NCBI GenBank assembly: GCA_015680685.1
Contig: MNCI01005245.1
Span: 93,133 to 157,132, forward strand
Direction of reading: 5' to 3'
From: Gnetum montanum
Lineage: Eukaryota > Streptophyta > Gnetopsida > Gnetales > Gnetaceae
DNA: 64,000 nucleotides
Part shown: piece by piece, positions 1-10,879 of the stretch
How the letters are laid out: every line of letters begins with the position of its first letter
Numbering within the stretch: position 1 is the first letter of the stretch
Translations under genes and position numbers: made by a program
Notes under the pieces: generated by a model
What the model was told of the DNA's origin: nothing
Seen by the model: the letters and a program-made list of their open reading frames with translations, nothing else
Database searches by the model: none

Positions 1-600
1 ACAGGCCACGCAGAGGGCAGTGGACGAGGCTCGAGAGGCGGAGAGGAAGGAATGGGAAGCCAAATGGAATGAAGCCCTCACGCAAGCCCGGGCCGACCTG
101 GAGGCCCAGTTCTCTGAGCATGAGCAGAAGCAGGTGAGGCAACAAGACCTCATGGCTGAGGCTGCCAGGGCTCGCCTAATTGACGAAATCAGGGCCCAAG
201 TGTGAGAAGAATTGATCCAAGAAGACAAGGCCCAAAGATGACGTGAGCAGGTGAAGCAGGAGCAGCTTCAAGAGGAGGAGGACCAGCGACAGCGGCAGCT
301 TGACCGTGCCCACCAGCACAACACCCGACAGTGGCTAAGAGGGGGGCGATGCCCATACCTCATTCTTGGCATCAGTTGTGAGAGCTCATGGGCTGAGCTC
401 AGACGACATATCCGTCGAACCTCGGTGTGCTTCCATTTGGATGCGGGAGCTTCGCAAGCAGACAGGAGCCGACAGGAGTCAGCCATGCAGGGCATCCAAC
501 AGGGGGCCAGTTTCATGGACACGAAGGACCACCGGAACACTCTGGATATCCTCCACGAACTAGAGCACCCCGACTGCGCCTACCGACAAACCCATAAGGG
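1..600 (+). pseudogene. LINE ORF2 C-terminus: coiled coil plus J-domain-like module
   Basis: One reading frame (20, 251 and onward share it) encodes a Glu/Gln/Arg-rich helix typical of a coiled coil, then a compact module at 350-547. Two TGA stops interrupt it at 203-205 and 239-241. Both would be CGA arginine codons before a C-to-T change, so the reading frame was probably open in the ancestor. The module has the order YxILGI, then 20 residues ending in HLD, then a helix with GIQQ and HRNTLD. Copies B (25,205-25,402) and C (13,323-13,520) encode the same module without any indel. I infer this is the terminal domain of the LINE ORF2 protein; it is inactive here. Confidence 0.7.
350..547 (+). 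other. J-domain-like module of LINE copy A
   Basis: These 66 codons align without gaps to the DnaJ J-domain layout as far as the HxD loop: Y-x-I-L-G-I opens helix I, a basic helix II contains RRHIRR, and the loop reads H-L-D (434-442) where J-domains have H-P-D. A following helix with AMQGIQQ and the ending DHRNTLD sits where J-domains have the EINEAY helix and KR..YD. The family assignment is from pattern reading, not a profile search. The proline needed for Hsp70 stimulation in J-proteins is replaced. Confidence 0.5.
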
Positions 601-612
601 GTTGTCGGGCCC

Positions 613-778
613 GGGTGGTGGGGGACGCTTGCCCCCCTCTACCGGGTCGGTTGCCCCCCCCCCCCGGATCTTCTCCGCTGTTCTGGCGCATCCATCGGGG
701 ACTCCGCTGTTTTGGCGCATCCATCGGGTGGTGGGGGATGCTTGCCCCCCTCTACCGGGTCGGTTGCCCCCCCCCCCC
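613..778 (+). repeat. 113-bp tandem duplication with C runs in LINE 3' UTR
   Basis: A block starting GGGTGGTGGGGGA at 613 is repeated at 726 with the same following CTACCGGGTCGGTTG and a long C run. A shorter unit containing GGCGCATCCATCGGG is also doubled between the two. The repeats lie in the LINE copy A 3' UTR and lack any conserved reading frame. Confidence 0.75.
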
Positions 779-1001
779 TCTCTGTTGTCTCTGGTGGGGG
801 GGTGCCCCCCTCTCTGTTTCCTAGGGGGCGCCCCCCAAGGTCAATGTTTGTTTTGGTTCTGTCGTTGGAGCTATTTTAATTAATTTGGGGATCCTCCCCT
901 CTCATCGAGGGGCCATTCTTGATGGCCCACCACTTGTAATCTCTTGTACCATATTTTGTGTTTCTAAGTAATTTAATCCCGACTACTTTCTCAAAAAAAA
1001 A

Positions 1002-1695
1002 TGTATAAAGGAAAAACATTTCTGCTTGAATGGTATCAAGGGAGTCTTAATTCAAAGGCAAACTACTTAATAGCTGCTACTCTACACCATTTGCGATGAT
1101 GCACAATTAGCAAAGCACAAATAGGATCTCATCATTTGCTATGTTGAAAAAAGCAAAGACCTCAAAATTCCTTGTGAAGAATAAATATGTTGCCAATGCA
1201 ATTAAAATAACATTGATGAAACGCCACATTTTTCTACAATGCCTTAAATTTCAGTAGATTTGATATAACTGAAATATGACTATTATAAATATGGTCAAAT
1301 TATTCAAAATTTTACCAAGAATACTTGGTAATTTTCTTAATAATGTTTTCAAAATTCATAGCATGTACATTTCCACTATCCACTATCCAATAGATCCATG
1401 AATGTAATAAAATTTTAGTTTCAATTTCATAATACAACATATAATACAAAATTCATTTTCATCAAAATTCATGAATTGATCTGGTTTCTAATGTTGCTTC
1501 AATAGATTTATCTGGTTCTAACATAATGTATATCAATAATGCGTTCCTATACAATTTTACCTGGTTTTGTCTATATTTCATAACTTCTTTTTGCAGTTCT
1601 CCTCCTAAGAACACTTTAAATCCACAGGTTGAAAGGCTTTTTTCCTTATTCTCCATATGGGAATCATGATCTTTCCTTTAAATTGTCTATTTGAA
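1002..1695. other. No recognised feature
   Basis: AT-rich sequence after the LINE tail. I saw no coding pattern, splice-bounded exon, LTR end or tRNA-like motif in it. Confidence 0.5.
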
Positions 1696-2215
1696 GTAAT
1701 CATCACATCTTCGACTTCTATAGTTGAAAGGACTCAACTCCAAAATATCCTTTTGTACATTCACGGTGTAACATTATAATCCCCCACATATTGATGTACT
1801 TATTTATGTTCTTCATCTACTCGTCTTATGAGTTAGATAATTCATATCCACATTAGTTGTTCATGGACGAATCTCCATTCGTCTATTATCCTCATGTACT
1901 GTTTTCAATGTGTGAGAGATGATTTCAGATAATCCACTCTCCTGAACTCCATTTCTTCACTCTTCTTTTTCTTGATGTCTTTACTCAAGTCTTCTTCTTA
2001 GAACTTCTCCATATTATTTCATACTCTTAGGTTCCATTAATATAGGTGGTTTATTAACCTTATGAACAGATATCAATTGCACCTCCATGGGGTCTTTTCA
2101 TAATTATTTTTGTTAGGTTCATTCTACATAGTTTTGTTACATCACATACGAATGCCTTTGAAAGCGATTGAGTGTTTCACAAATTACTTCCTAAAACTCC
2201 CCTTCAATCTCAAGG
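1696..2215. repeat. Dispersed repeat R1, first copy
   Basis: About 500 bp that reappears in direct orientation at 3,657-4,250. Shared stretches include AAAGGACTC followed by ACTCCAA, and the block CTTCACTCTTCTTTTTCTTG followed by ACTCAAG and CATACTCT. No coding capacity is visible. The second copy carries a 105-bp insertion. The identity of the parent element is unknown. Confidence 0.65.
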
Positions 2216-2572
2216 ATGTTTTCATGTGACTTTATATAATGATTTTGTAGTTTGTGGTTCAAATTCACCACACCTCCCCTTCACTCACAAGGGATCATTT
2301 TACAAAAGATGAAAAACCAGTTAAAAAAAATAGCCAATCTTTGTTTATATGTAAAACAGATTACATCATATTCTAAAGTTCTTCAGTTATGCAGTAATTA
2401 TATTGAAAAGTGGAACTTAGAGATCACATCATCAATGGAAACATTAGTGAGATCGTTAGTGCCTTCAATAATGAAGTGTCCATGGCAGCACTTTTACAAT
2501 TGTTGGAGCAGATTGATCCATAGACAATTCAATTATTGACTCTTCAACATGTTCACTTGCAAGTACATTTGA

Positions 2573-3155
2573 TGGGACAGGACCTGTAATTATGGTTGTG
2601 GTGTATTACACCAGACTTATCTGTTTCATATTGTTAAATTTTGGTTTTTAATTCATGTATCTCTTTATGAGGTTGAATGCTTGGCCCACCAAAACAGGTC
2701 CCAGGAGGGTTTGGAATACACACCTTTAAAGTTGAACTTGACCAATTTGCGGAGGGAGAAGACACCTCAAATTTGGGTGGTTGCCAAAGCCTCAAGAGTT
2801 CAGATTCAACTGCACATCCAAGTTGCTGCTCCAATTCCCCCATGAAATCAAAGAAAATCTGTCCCTCAAATCAGCCAAACAGTCCCCAAAAATCAATCAT
2901 AAAAGCCTTGGACAGCAACAGCAAAATAACCCTCCCAATAGCCCACACGAACACTCAAAATTTGCCAAGATATGCCTGAGAACAAGAAGAAACAATCAGT
3001 CTCCCTCTCGTCTTCTTAACTTCACAACTCAAACTAGCATAGTCTCCTTTCCTTGGGCAAAAAGTGTGTTTGAAAGGAAACCCACCTTTCTATTTATAGG
3101 AGGAATAACACTCCATGGCTTGGACACAAAAATCTACTTGATGAAATCCACTCAC

Positions 3156-3193
<38 letters not shown>

Positions 3194-3652
3194 TTCATGA
3201 CATCTTTGACAATCAAGCTCTCACTCAAGAAAGTCACATGTGAGTGGTTGTGTGAGAAAGACATCACTCAAGAGGATCACATGGGAGTGAAAATGACAAC
3301 ACTTATGAGAGTCACATGGAAGTGAGAATGACAATTAAGAGAATCTCATGAACTTTATTAAATATGTCCTTTGTTCCTTAGCCATCAATATGATCAATAT
3401 GAAATACCTTGGTAATGTTAAAATTCATTTTATCTCATTTTGCACATCTTCAAAAGTCATAAACATTTTATACATTTTACATAAAACAAGCACAAATGTC
3501 ATATCTACTAAGGTACAATTAAAAATTTATATTTGAATCAAACCAAAGCAACTACAGGTTCACAAGGCATATTATTCTCATTATTATTATTATTAGTTTA
3601 AAAAAATGCATAGGATACTAAGGTCACATGTACAAATGTGGGGCACTACAGC
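2573..3652 (-). mobile_element. Possible solo LTR
   Basis: Read on the minus strand, this block starts TGTAGTGCCCCACA (3,652) and ends near CCTGTCCCA (about 2,573). It contains a TATA-type promoter (TATAAATAG, 3,090-3,098) about 560 bp from the start. A TG...CA frame with an internal TATA box and no ORF fits a solo LTR. No clear 5-bp target duplication was found, so the boundaries are tentative. A (TA)n run lies inside. Confidence 0.35.
3159..3190. repeat. (TA)n microsatellite
   Basis: About 30 bases of uninterrupted TA repeats. Confidence 0.95.
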
Positions 3653-3656
3653 AACA

Positions 3657-4250
3657 ATCACATCTGTAACTTCTCTAGTTAAAAGGACTCGACTCCAACA
3701 TTTCCTTGAGTTGGTCCATGGTGTACTATTATAATCACCCGTAGATTGATGTACTCATGTTCTTTATCTAGTGGTTTTCTCAATTAAATAATTCATATCA
3801 CTTGTCAACTTGGCATTAGGTAGACAGCAGGCCATAGTAAATAATCATCAAATCCTTGGCCAACCTAATGACCAGCTAATCATAGATGGGATAAAGGCAC
3901 CATAATGACGATGATATCACTTGTCAATGATTCATGAATGAATATCCATTATCTTCATGGACTATTCTTAATGTATGATGAATGGTTTTGTTTACTTCAA
4001 TAACTTTGACTTCGTTTCTTCACTCTTCTTTTTCTTGGCATTCTTACTCAAGCTCTTCTTCTTAAAACTTCTCCATATCATTTCATACTCTCAACTTCCA
4101 TTGATATAGGGGATTTATTAACCCAAATTCATTGGCATATGCATTGTGTGTTTTCATAATTATTTTTGTTAGCTTCGTTCTTCCTAGTGTTGCTCCACCA
4201 AATTAGAATGTCTTTAAGATTGGCTGAACATTCATAGATCACTTCCAAAC
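3657..4250. repeat. Dispersed repeat R1, second copy
   Basis: Direct repeat of 1,696-2,215, about 1.45 kb downstream. It is interrupted at 3,795-3,927 by a short insertion absent from the first copy, and is followed by a SINE-like block. Sequence divergence between the copies indicates an old duplication or two insertions of the same element. Confidence 0.65.
3795..3927. mobile_element. 105-bp insertion flanked by 14-bp direct repeats
   Basis: ATATCACTTGTCAA occurs at 3,795-3,808 and again at 3,914-3,927. The 105 bp between them are missing from the homologous first copy of R1. This is what a small retroposed sequence or a slippage duplication would leave. The insert has no obvious tRNA-like promoter. 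Confidence 0.5.
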
Positions 4251-4254
4251 AATC

Positions 4255-4335
4255 TCAATACAACAAATTAGGCTTAAACCTAGGACCTACAGGATGCAAA
4301 TCACAAGTCTTGCTAACAAGCTAAATGTCATGGAC
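4255..4335 (-). mobile_element. tRNA-derived SINE remnant
   Basis: On the minus strand an A-box-like TAGCTTGTTAGCAAGAC is followed at tRNA-like spacing by a B-box-like CTAGGTTTAAGCC. It lies at the end of repeat R1 copy two. Confidence 0.45.
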
Positions 4336-4559
4336 AGTAATTTCAATAGTAGCATTTGATTAATATAATAATAACATTTCTATTTCTTAATATCAGCAAT
4401 GTAAACAAAATGAAATCTTATTTTCCCAAGGTTTCATGAATTAGCCCACACGTCTTGACATGTTCCACCACAAGCACCATAAATGTCATTAAGGAGTAAG
4501 TCATAGAGGGGAAAATCAATTTTTAGCAATATTACCCCCAAGACAGTCAAATTAGAACT

Positions 4560-4670
4560 TTATAACCTAGCATTACACACTAAAATCGAACCCACACGTG
4601 GAGCCTTCAAATCAACAGTCATACCACCCCAAATCAACAATGATACCACTAAGCTAATGCCTCATTGTTC
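4560..4670 (-). mobile_element. tRNA-derived SINE
   Basis: On the minus strand, GAGGCATTAGCTTAGTGGTA (A box) and GTGGGTTCGATTTT (B box) form a split RNA polymerase III promoter as in plant SINEs. The A-box-to-B-box distance is longer than in a tRNA, arguing against a functional tRNA. Confidence 0.5.
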
Positions 4671-6504
4671 AAAGGCTGTAACTTACATTGAACACAAAAA
4701 TTCCAATGAGCCTTAAAAGAGAGCAGTTTGTATTGTAATCAGTTGAGAGAACTATGCTTCCATGGAACTAATACTATACTAGGCTTGCAACAATTGATTT
4801 TTTTTCTTTTATAGGCTTTTTGATAGATGAAGGTAATCTTCTAATGATAATAATAATAAATTGATTTGAAATAACCTTTATATTATTCCTTTGAACAATT
4901 GAATTTGTGATTATTTCTAGGAATTTTTTCTAGAATGTAAAACAGAGGAGCCTGTCAGCTAGAGAGTTTGTTTGTAGCAGTGATCAACTAGAGGATGTAG
5001 TGGATGTTGAGAGTTTCAGCATTGTAAGGCACACTTGGCAAAATAAAAAATTTTCTGCAGTCGTATTTGTCAAATCATAAAGATTCTTGCATTGAAATTA
5101 TCGTTAGATGATTATTCAACCAGTGCCCATGCCAAGCAATGGCTGCTTGGCTCCTGGAAGTGAAAACCGTCATATGGAAATGAGGTAAGAGTACAGTAAA
5201 TTATCATTAGGTGATTGTTTAAATAGGGTATGAAAAAAAATGGATTACAGATACAACCAGGGAATTCAACAACAATTTTGAAGCAAGTCAAGCCGATTGA
5301 GACTTTCTGAACAAAACCTTATAGATGATAAAATGAACTTGGCAAAAAAAAAAAAAAGATTTATCATGAAAAGAATCATGCATTCACACTTGATCATCAA
5401 TAGTGTTGCTCCTTATCAAAAACTGTGGAGGAAATTTGGCATGCTAGGAAGAACAATTATGAAGCTGCATTTGTTGGCCATTGTTCATATTAAGCTTCAT
5501 AGTATCAAGTGAGTAAATATGGTTAAAAGCTTGAACTCTCACATTACTATTCTTTAAAAAATCATATAATCTTTGGACCTTTTAATGTCCTTGTGTATCT
5601 GAACAAAATAGAATTCTACTTGACCTAACAATGTCAAGTCCTCTTCAATTTTGAATACTTCATCCATTGAAACACAGTATTCCAAATGGATATTTTAGTC
5701 ACACAAGTATTTTAGAAGGCTAGGATGATGATAATGATAAAGTATTTAGAAGTGTTCTTAGGTTCAACTTTTTAGCTTGGGTCTCAACATTTAGGATGAA
5801 TGAATTTTCAAGAGAATCATGGAACCTTTTGATGCATACCTTTGATATGACAGACTTGCAAGGTCATTACCCCTCCTAAAATATGCAAGGTTTTGCATTT
5901 TGATAGAATAGAAAGAACCATTTTAAAGACATGGAGAGTTACATTTAGAAAAGGAAGATATACAAAAGACAAATGTTCAATTTGAAAGGTTTCTTCAATA
6001 AGCTCAATCCCAACATGATAGTTCATCAAAGGTACATCATTCTAACCCCTATAATTGGTATAATACTTTTAATCATTATTGGATTCCAAAAGCTAGGATG
6101 ATGATGATGATTGGATCCCAAAGCCATGGGTAGTTACACAACAATAATTAGCTTCCATTCTTGAAAATGTAAATGCTAACACTAGCATAAAGAGCATTAC
6201 TAATGAGGAAATCAATGACAGAAATATGAATGATAATAATCTTCAGCCAATTACATCCTTAACTATTTCAAATCTGTTTATTAATGATAAGAAATTAGTT
6301 GAATTACAACAAATGCTGAATCTTCAAAAAGAGCTATTCATGACTTTTCAAAATGAGATGTTATGGCTAATTTCACATTTGAAATTACTAGAATGAAATG
6401 ATCAAAACTCAAAAGATAATGTAGAAAATACTAGGAATGAAAATGATGTTAATAGAGGACTTATTCAAATTTTAAATAGTAAAAGTGATATTGCTGAAGA
6501 TGAA
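4671..6504. other. Unassigned stretch with exon-like segments
   Basis: Mostly AT-rich sequence. Three segments look coding on the plus strand: 4,934-5,023, which is 30 open codons between a TTTTTCTAG acceptor and a GTAAGG donor; 5,124-5,184, open and ending AG/GTAAGA; and 5,363-5,520, which reads well but has three stops. A fragment with coiled-coil character lies at 6,170-6,480. I recognise none of these families. They could be captured host exons or decayed element coding regions. Confidence 0.3.
4934..5023 (+). other. Candidate exon, unknown product
   Basis: Thirty codons without a stop, beginning after a pyrimidine-rich acceptor and ending at ATT/GTAAGG. The peptide is acidic and serine-rich (contains SLSAREF and DQLEDVVD). 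Composition suggests real coding sequence, but no homologous family came to mind and no companion exons could be linked in phase. Confidence 0.3.
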
Positions 6505-9136
6505 TTGATTAACATGGATATTGCAAACTGTCAGTTCACGTGGAGTAATAGGAGACAAGGATAGGACCGAGTTCTCTCTAGGATTGATCATGTTTTGATG
6601 AGCACTAAGCTCTTACTCCACTTCGATGTGCATGTGTAAGGAACAACAAGCATCTAACCATCATTCTATCCTTTGCTCCCTTGGCAAACCTTGTCAGGGG
6701 GCTCCTCCCCCATTTCGTTTCAAAGTCTCATGATTGCTTAAGCCCTGGTTGCACCCGTTGGTTGAAGAAATTTGGGGGGATTATTGGGGTGATAGGGGGG
6801 ACCCCCAGAATTTTCGAAGGGATGGTTAGTTGTAGCTGAAGTGGGCTATTCGATCGCAAACAGTGGCTGATAAATTTTCATGTCGAACTTGTAAGGGTAG
6901 TCTCCAGGCCCAACTGAAGGAAATTTAGTCACAGCAGGAGTTGGGTGCCGATCTGCATGATGAGAAAGCCGATGTCCTAAAGCAATTACAAGAATTGGAT
7001 TTGAAAGAGGAGACATATGGGCAGCAACGATCATGGATTCATTAGCTTAAGGAAGGTGCTCGGAAAATGCGGTTTTTCTTTGTGGTGGCCAAGTCTAGGG
7101 GGCATAGGAAGACGGCGCTGCATCTGATTAAGGATATAACATATGTGGAGGATCCCTGTCACATGGCTCAATTGATGGGGAAGTATTAGGGAAGGATTTG
7201 GGGGAAGCAACACACGTTGCCAATCTCTGTAAGGGTACCCAAGGGTATTGAATGCGGAGGATAATAACCGGCTCTTGGCACCGCTTACCATGCAGGAATT
7301 AAACAATGCGATGGATTCCATGAAGGGTGGTAAAGCTCCTAGACCTGATGGGTGGATCATTGAGCTTTTCAGGGAGTCCGTTGATATCCTTGGACAATAC
7401 CTTCTTGATGCTTTTAATTTGATGCTGGCCAAAAACAAGTAAGACAAGAGATTAACTGTTCCAGAATTGTTTATATACCCAAACAACAAATGCCTCTGAA
7501 CCGGCTCACTTCAAACCCATTGGGGTCTGTAACATCCTGATAAGAACTTTCTCAAAAATGCTTGTTCGAAGGCTGGTCCCTCTTCTGCTGAAAGTCATGG
7601 GAGAGAATTAGGTTGGTTCTGTTCGAGGTTGCTACTTGCAATACCAGATCGTGCTAATGCAAGAGGTTTTTCATGCCTTGTGTACTGCAAAGTTTCCTAG
7701 CTTGTAGTTGAAACTTGACATCAATAAGGCTTATGATACAATTAGTTGGGAGGCACTCTCTACTATTATGCAACAAAAAGGGTTTGATCCTTCTTTCATT
7801 AGCCTATATATTCACATTCAAAAGTCTGCTACTTTCTCTTTTGATATTGAGGGGAGATTGTGGGAGTTCTCAACCCCTGGTCAAGGGTTGAGACAAGGAG
7901 ATCCACTTTCACCGCTACTCTTCATAATCGAGATGGACCTCCTTAAACTCTATTGTAAGAAGGAGGGGCTGCAACGTTTGAAGATTCAAAGGTGGAATGT
8001 CTATTAGAACACTATGCTGATGATACCATGTTACTATCCGAAGTGGGGATCCCCCAAGCACAGATAATTAATCAGGCCCTTTAGCATTTGGCTTTTGAAA
8101 TTAGACTAGAAATAAATAGGGGGAAGTCCTCGGCCCACTACATCAACGTTGATCCCAAGGTGAGTGGTCGAATATCGCAGATTCTAGGTATTCTGCTTGG
8201 ATCTCCTAAAGACACTTATCTAGGGATCCCTTTATTTCAATGGCGGAGAAAAACTACCTGAAACACACTAATTCAGAAATTGGAAACACAGGTGGGACAC
8301 TAGGTTAGCCGCTTCCTCATGAGGAAGGGAAGATTTACTCTGTCTCTGGGGGTGCTTTCAGCTATTGGACATTTCGTGGCTTTGGTTGTTGCATCCCCAC
8401 AAGCTGCTGTTTAGAAAATTAATCAAGTAATTCGAAATTTTGTGTGGTTGGGGGGTAGAGGGGGTAGCAAAATGCACTTAATTAGATGAGACATTGTTGC
8501 GCAGCCTCGTGAGGTGGGGGTCTCGACATTTTAAAATTTGAAGATGAGCTGTTAATGGGGCGCCAACGACTAATCGAACAGCTACTGCAACATGAGGAGG
8601 GGGCTACGCAATGGATTCAGATCATGGCACGAAAATACAAACGTTGGCAGGTGGGGCCACATGACTCAGAGTTTTGGAGGACACTTTGTAGCCATGCACA
8701 ATTTGCTATGGCACGGGATTTGATGGGGAAGTCTCCCAAACAGCTTATCAGGACACTCTACCCACTAATGGAGGGTTGGAAACAAGTCTGGAAGGGCCAG
8801 CTGCCAAAGAAGATTAAAGTCTTTATTTGGCTCATTGAGCATAATGCTCTACCGGTACGTGCATTATTTAAAGCGACGAGGATTAAACATTAATGATGTA
8901 TGCCCTTTCTATGTTGGGGGCCCCAAGATGGTACTTCACTTTGAGTTACAATGCCCATACATGAAGGACATGTGGCAAGCAGTGGGTTCGCGTGGGCCAG
9001 CATAGTTGATGGGGGACTCGAAGCGGCACTTATTTTATGGGAGGCTTGGAAAATTCATAATTGCACCATTTTCAAACAACAAAGCATCCCGATTCCGACA
9101 CACACAGATTATCCATAAAGCTAACTGTGTGTGGCA
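6505..9136 (+). mobile_element. LINE copy D, 5'-truncated and 3'-truncated
   Basis: A LINE of the same family as copies A, B and C. It starts inside the endonuclease domain (NCQFTWSNRR, matching [10 protein letters not shown] in copy B) and runs through the reverse transcriptase and the zinc-binding region. It stops at 9,136, exactly where a 65-bp LTR remnant begins. The 3' domains and A tail are therefore missing. Many stops and frameshifts show it is dead. Confidence 0.85.
7200..8900 (+). pseudogene. LINE reverse transcriptase (copy D)
   Basis: Fragments in several frames give the family order: the finger region with DGWIIELF (7,350), motif A as KLDINKAYDTISW (7,711), GLRQGDPLSP (7,888), and the catalytic YADD at 8,012-8,023. 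These are followed by the LGIPLF segment and the zinc-binding region with KKIKVFIWL (8,810). This enzyme copies LINE RNA at a nicked target site. Frames shift repeatedly, for example between 8,007 and 8,555, so no functional protein is made. The catalytic Asp pair is still readable. Confidence 0.85.
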
Positions 9137-9201
9137 AGATATGCTTGGAAGTTGTGGATTGGGTCCTATTGGGGTCTATTTACGTGCCAATTGTTGCACC
9201 A
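9137..9201 (+). repeat. 5' LTR remnant
   Basis: These 65 bp match the last 64 bp of the 3' LTR (12,436-12,499), from AGATATGCTTGGAAG to TGCACCA. Similarity starts and stops abruptly at both ends, as expected for the truncated end of a duplicated LTR. Confidence 0.75.
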
Positions 9202-9204
9202 GAT

Positions 9205-9216
9205 TGATATCAAAAT
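9205..9216 (+). other. Primer-binding site, initiator tRNA-Met type (decayed)
   Basis: TGATATCAAAAT lies three bases after the LTR remnant. It differs from the usual TGGTATCAGAGC only by G-to-A and C-to-T changes. Confidence 0.6.
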
Positions 9217-9262
9217 GAAGGTCTAGAAGAATCCACACATCTGCAAGAGTTGGAAGAAAGGT

Positions 9263-10350
9263 ATGGCTCCTAAGAAGAAGACTAATCTAGATCTTGGACT
9301 AGAGAGTCAAGAGCTTAAAGATTCCTTTAAGGCTTTTGTAGTTGGAATGCAAGAAGTTATTCCCAAAGTAAGGACTGGCAAGTACCAAGATTTTGGAGAA
9401 ACTTCAAGAAGAAGTGAAGAGGAGATTGAAGACAAGAATCCTTTTGCATCGCTACAAGGATCAAGAGGAAGATATGATCAAAGAACTCCAAGGAGAGATA
9501 GGACTAAAACTCAAAGGTATGAGCCAAGGTTTGCTTTTAATAATGAGGAAAACGATAATGAAAGGTTTGTAAAGATGTTAAGAAGTGCTTTAAGAGTGCC
9601 TCATGTGGATATTCCCATCTTTAAAGGTGTTGAAGGTATAGATTTCTTTCTTTCTTGGCTTAGAACTATGAATAAGTATTCTCTTGTTAAGCAACTTTCT
9701 AGTGAGACAATGATTCATGTTGTTGAGAGCAAACTTGAAGGATTGGCAACTAAATGGTGGGACAAGGAATGTCTCAAATACCTTGAAGAACATGGAAGAC
9801 CTATTGAGAGTTCGAAACTCATGGAGTTGATGCTAAAGCAAAAATTTGAGAAGACATCCTTTTGTCATGAAGCCATCAAGAAGCTGAAATTTCTCAAACA
9901 AGGAGATCAAGAGGTAAAAGATTTTTATGTTGAATTTTTTAAGGCCTTGGAAACGGCTGATGTTTATTGGACTGAGTATGAGCAAGCTTCTAACTTCATT
10001 AGTAAATTAATGATGCAATACTGGAAGAATTAGCATTCTATAAGCCTGATACTATTGATGAAGCCTATGATCTTGCTCTCAAAGCTGAAATGAAAATCAC
10101 AAAATTTGGCCTAAAGAGGGACAAAGATCATAAGAAAAAGGATGAGAAAGACACAACTCATAAGTCAAAGAAATCATCAAAGGAGGATGGTGAAGTTGAG
10201 CTAAAAAAGAAGGAAAGAGTCTACTTCTCCTGGAAGGAAAAAAAAGGGAACGATCTCCAAGAGGTAAAGATCATGGTAAAGATATATGTTACAATTGTGG
10301 TGAATCAGGTCATAAACAATGGGAATGCACAAAGCCAAAAAAGAATGCCT
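9263..10350 (+). pseudogene. Retrotransposon gag with zinc knuckle
   Basis: Gag forms the virus-like particle that packages element RNA. The 256-residue open part starts MAPKKK and contains the retrotransposon gag domain with LEGLATKWWD and KFLKQGDQEVKDF. It ends at a stop at 10,031, but coding continues in another frame from about 10,008 (ILEELAFYKPDT), showing a frameshift. A second shift near 10,250 leads to a CCHC zinc knuckle, CYNCGESGHKQWEC, at about 10,287-10,328. The protein cannot be made intact. Confidence 0.85.
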
Positions 10351-10499
10351 ATAAGGGTAAGGAAATTCAAACTATGCAAGATGATGAACTTGAAACTTCA
10401 AAGAAGGTATGTGAACATGAGCCTTTGCATATTATTGATCAAAGTGAATCGAATAGTTGTACTTTTGTTGGACATGTTAGTGCCAATGAGGATATTATG

Positions 10500-10876
10500 A
10501 GGAAGAGTTCATTTAGAACTCATTGTGATGTTAAGGGTTATTCATTGAGTATGCTCATTGATGGTGGAGCACAAGAAAATCTGATTTCTGCCAAGGCAGG
10601 GAAGTCATTGAGGTTAACCACAATTCCTCATCCTAATCCATACAAAGGGCATTGGTTAAGAAACAATGTTTTACTGATTATTCCATTATAAGTTTTCATG
10701 ACCAAATTCTTTGTGATGTATTGCCTATTGATTGTTCAGATCTCATATTTGGTAGACCATGGAGTTATGATAACAAGGCTATTTTTTATGGTGAAAATAA
10801 TAGTTGGACTGTGAGGCAAAACAATCATAAGTTTAGATTGTTGTCCACCATTATTGACAGTGATGTTGGTAATTAA
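10500..10876 (+). pseudogene. Retrotransposon aspartic protease
   Basis: Encodes the protease that cuts Gag and Pol. The active-site region reads LIDGGAQENLIS at about 10,555. Retroviral-type proteases have D-S/T-G, so here the second position is Gly, a variant also met in plant Ty3 elements. The flap and C-terminal part (DLIFGRPW, 10,740) follow after a frameshift near 10,680. No reverse transcriptase follows. Confidence 0.7.
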
Positions 10877-10879
10877 AAT

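Larger units (their letters stand above)
1..1001 (+). mobile_element. LINE copy A, 3' end
   Basis: This is the 3' end of a non-LTR retrotransposon that enters from the left edge. It carries the end of ORF2, a C/G-rich 3' UTR and a terminal A run at about 993-1001 preceded by CTTTCTC. The same CTCTC plus A-run ending occurs in LINE copy C on the other strand, and the protein part matches copies B and C. The 5' part and the target duplication cannot be judged because the element is cut by the window. Confidence 0.8.

Noticed and set aside
251-883. A 210-codon ORF as a host gene
   Set aside because: Only codons to about 105 match other LINE copies; the rest is translated C/G-rich 3' UTR with tandem duplications.
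2677-3200. Two overlapping ORFs of 100 and 139 codons
   Set aside because: They run across a TATA-box promoter region and a TA microsatellite, are on the strand opposite to the likely LTR, and show no family pattern.
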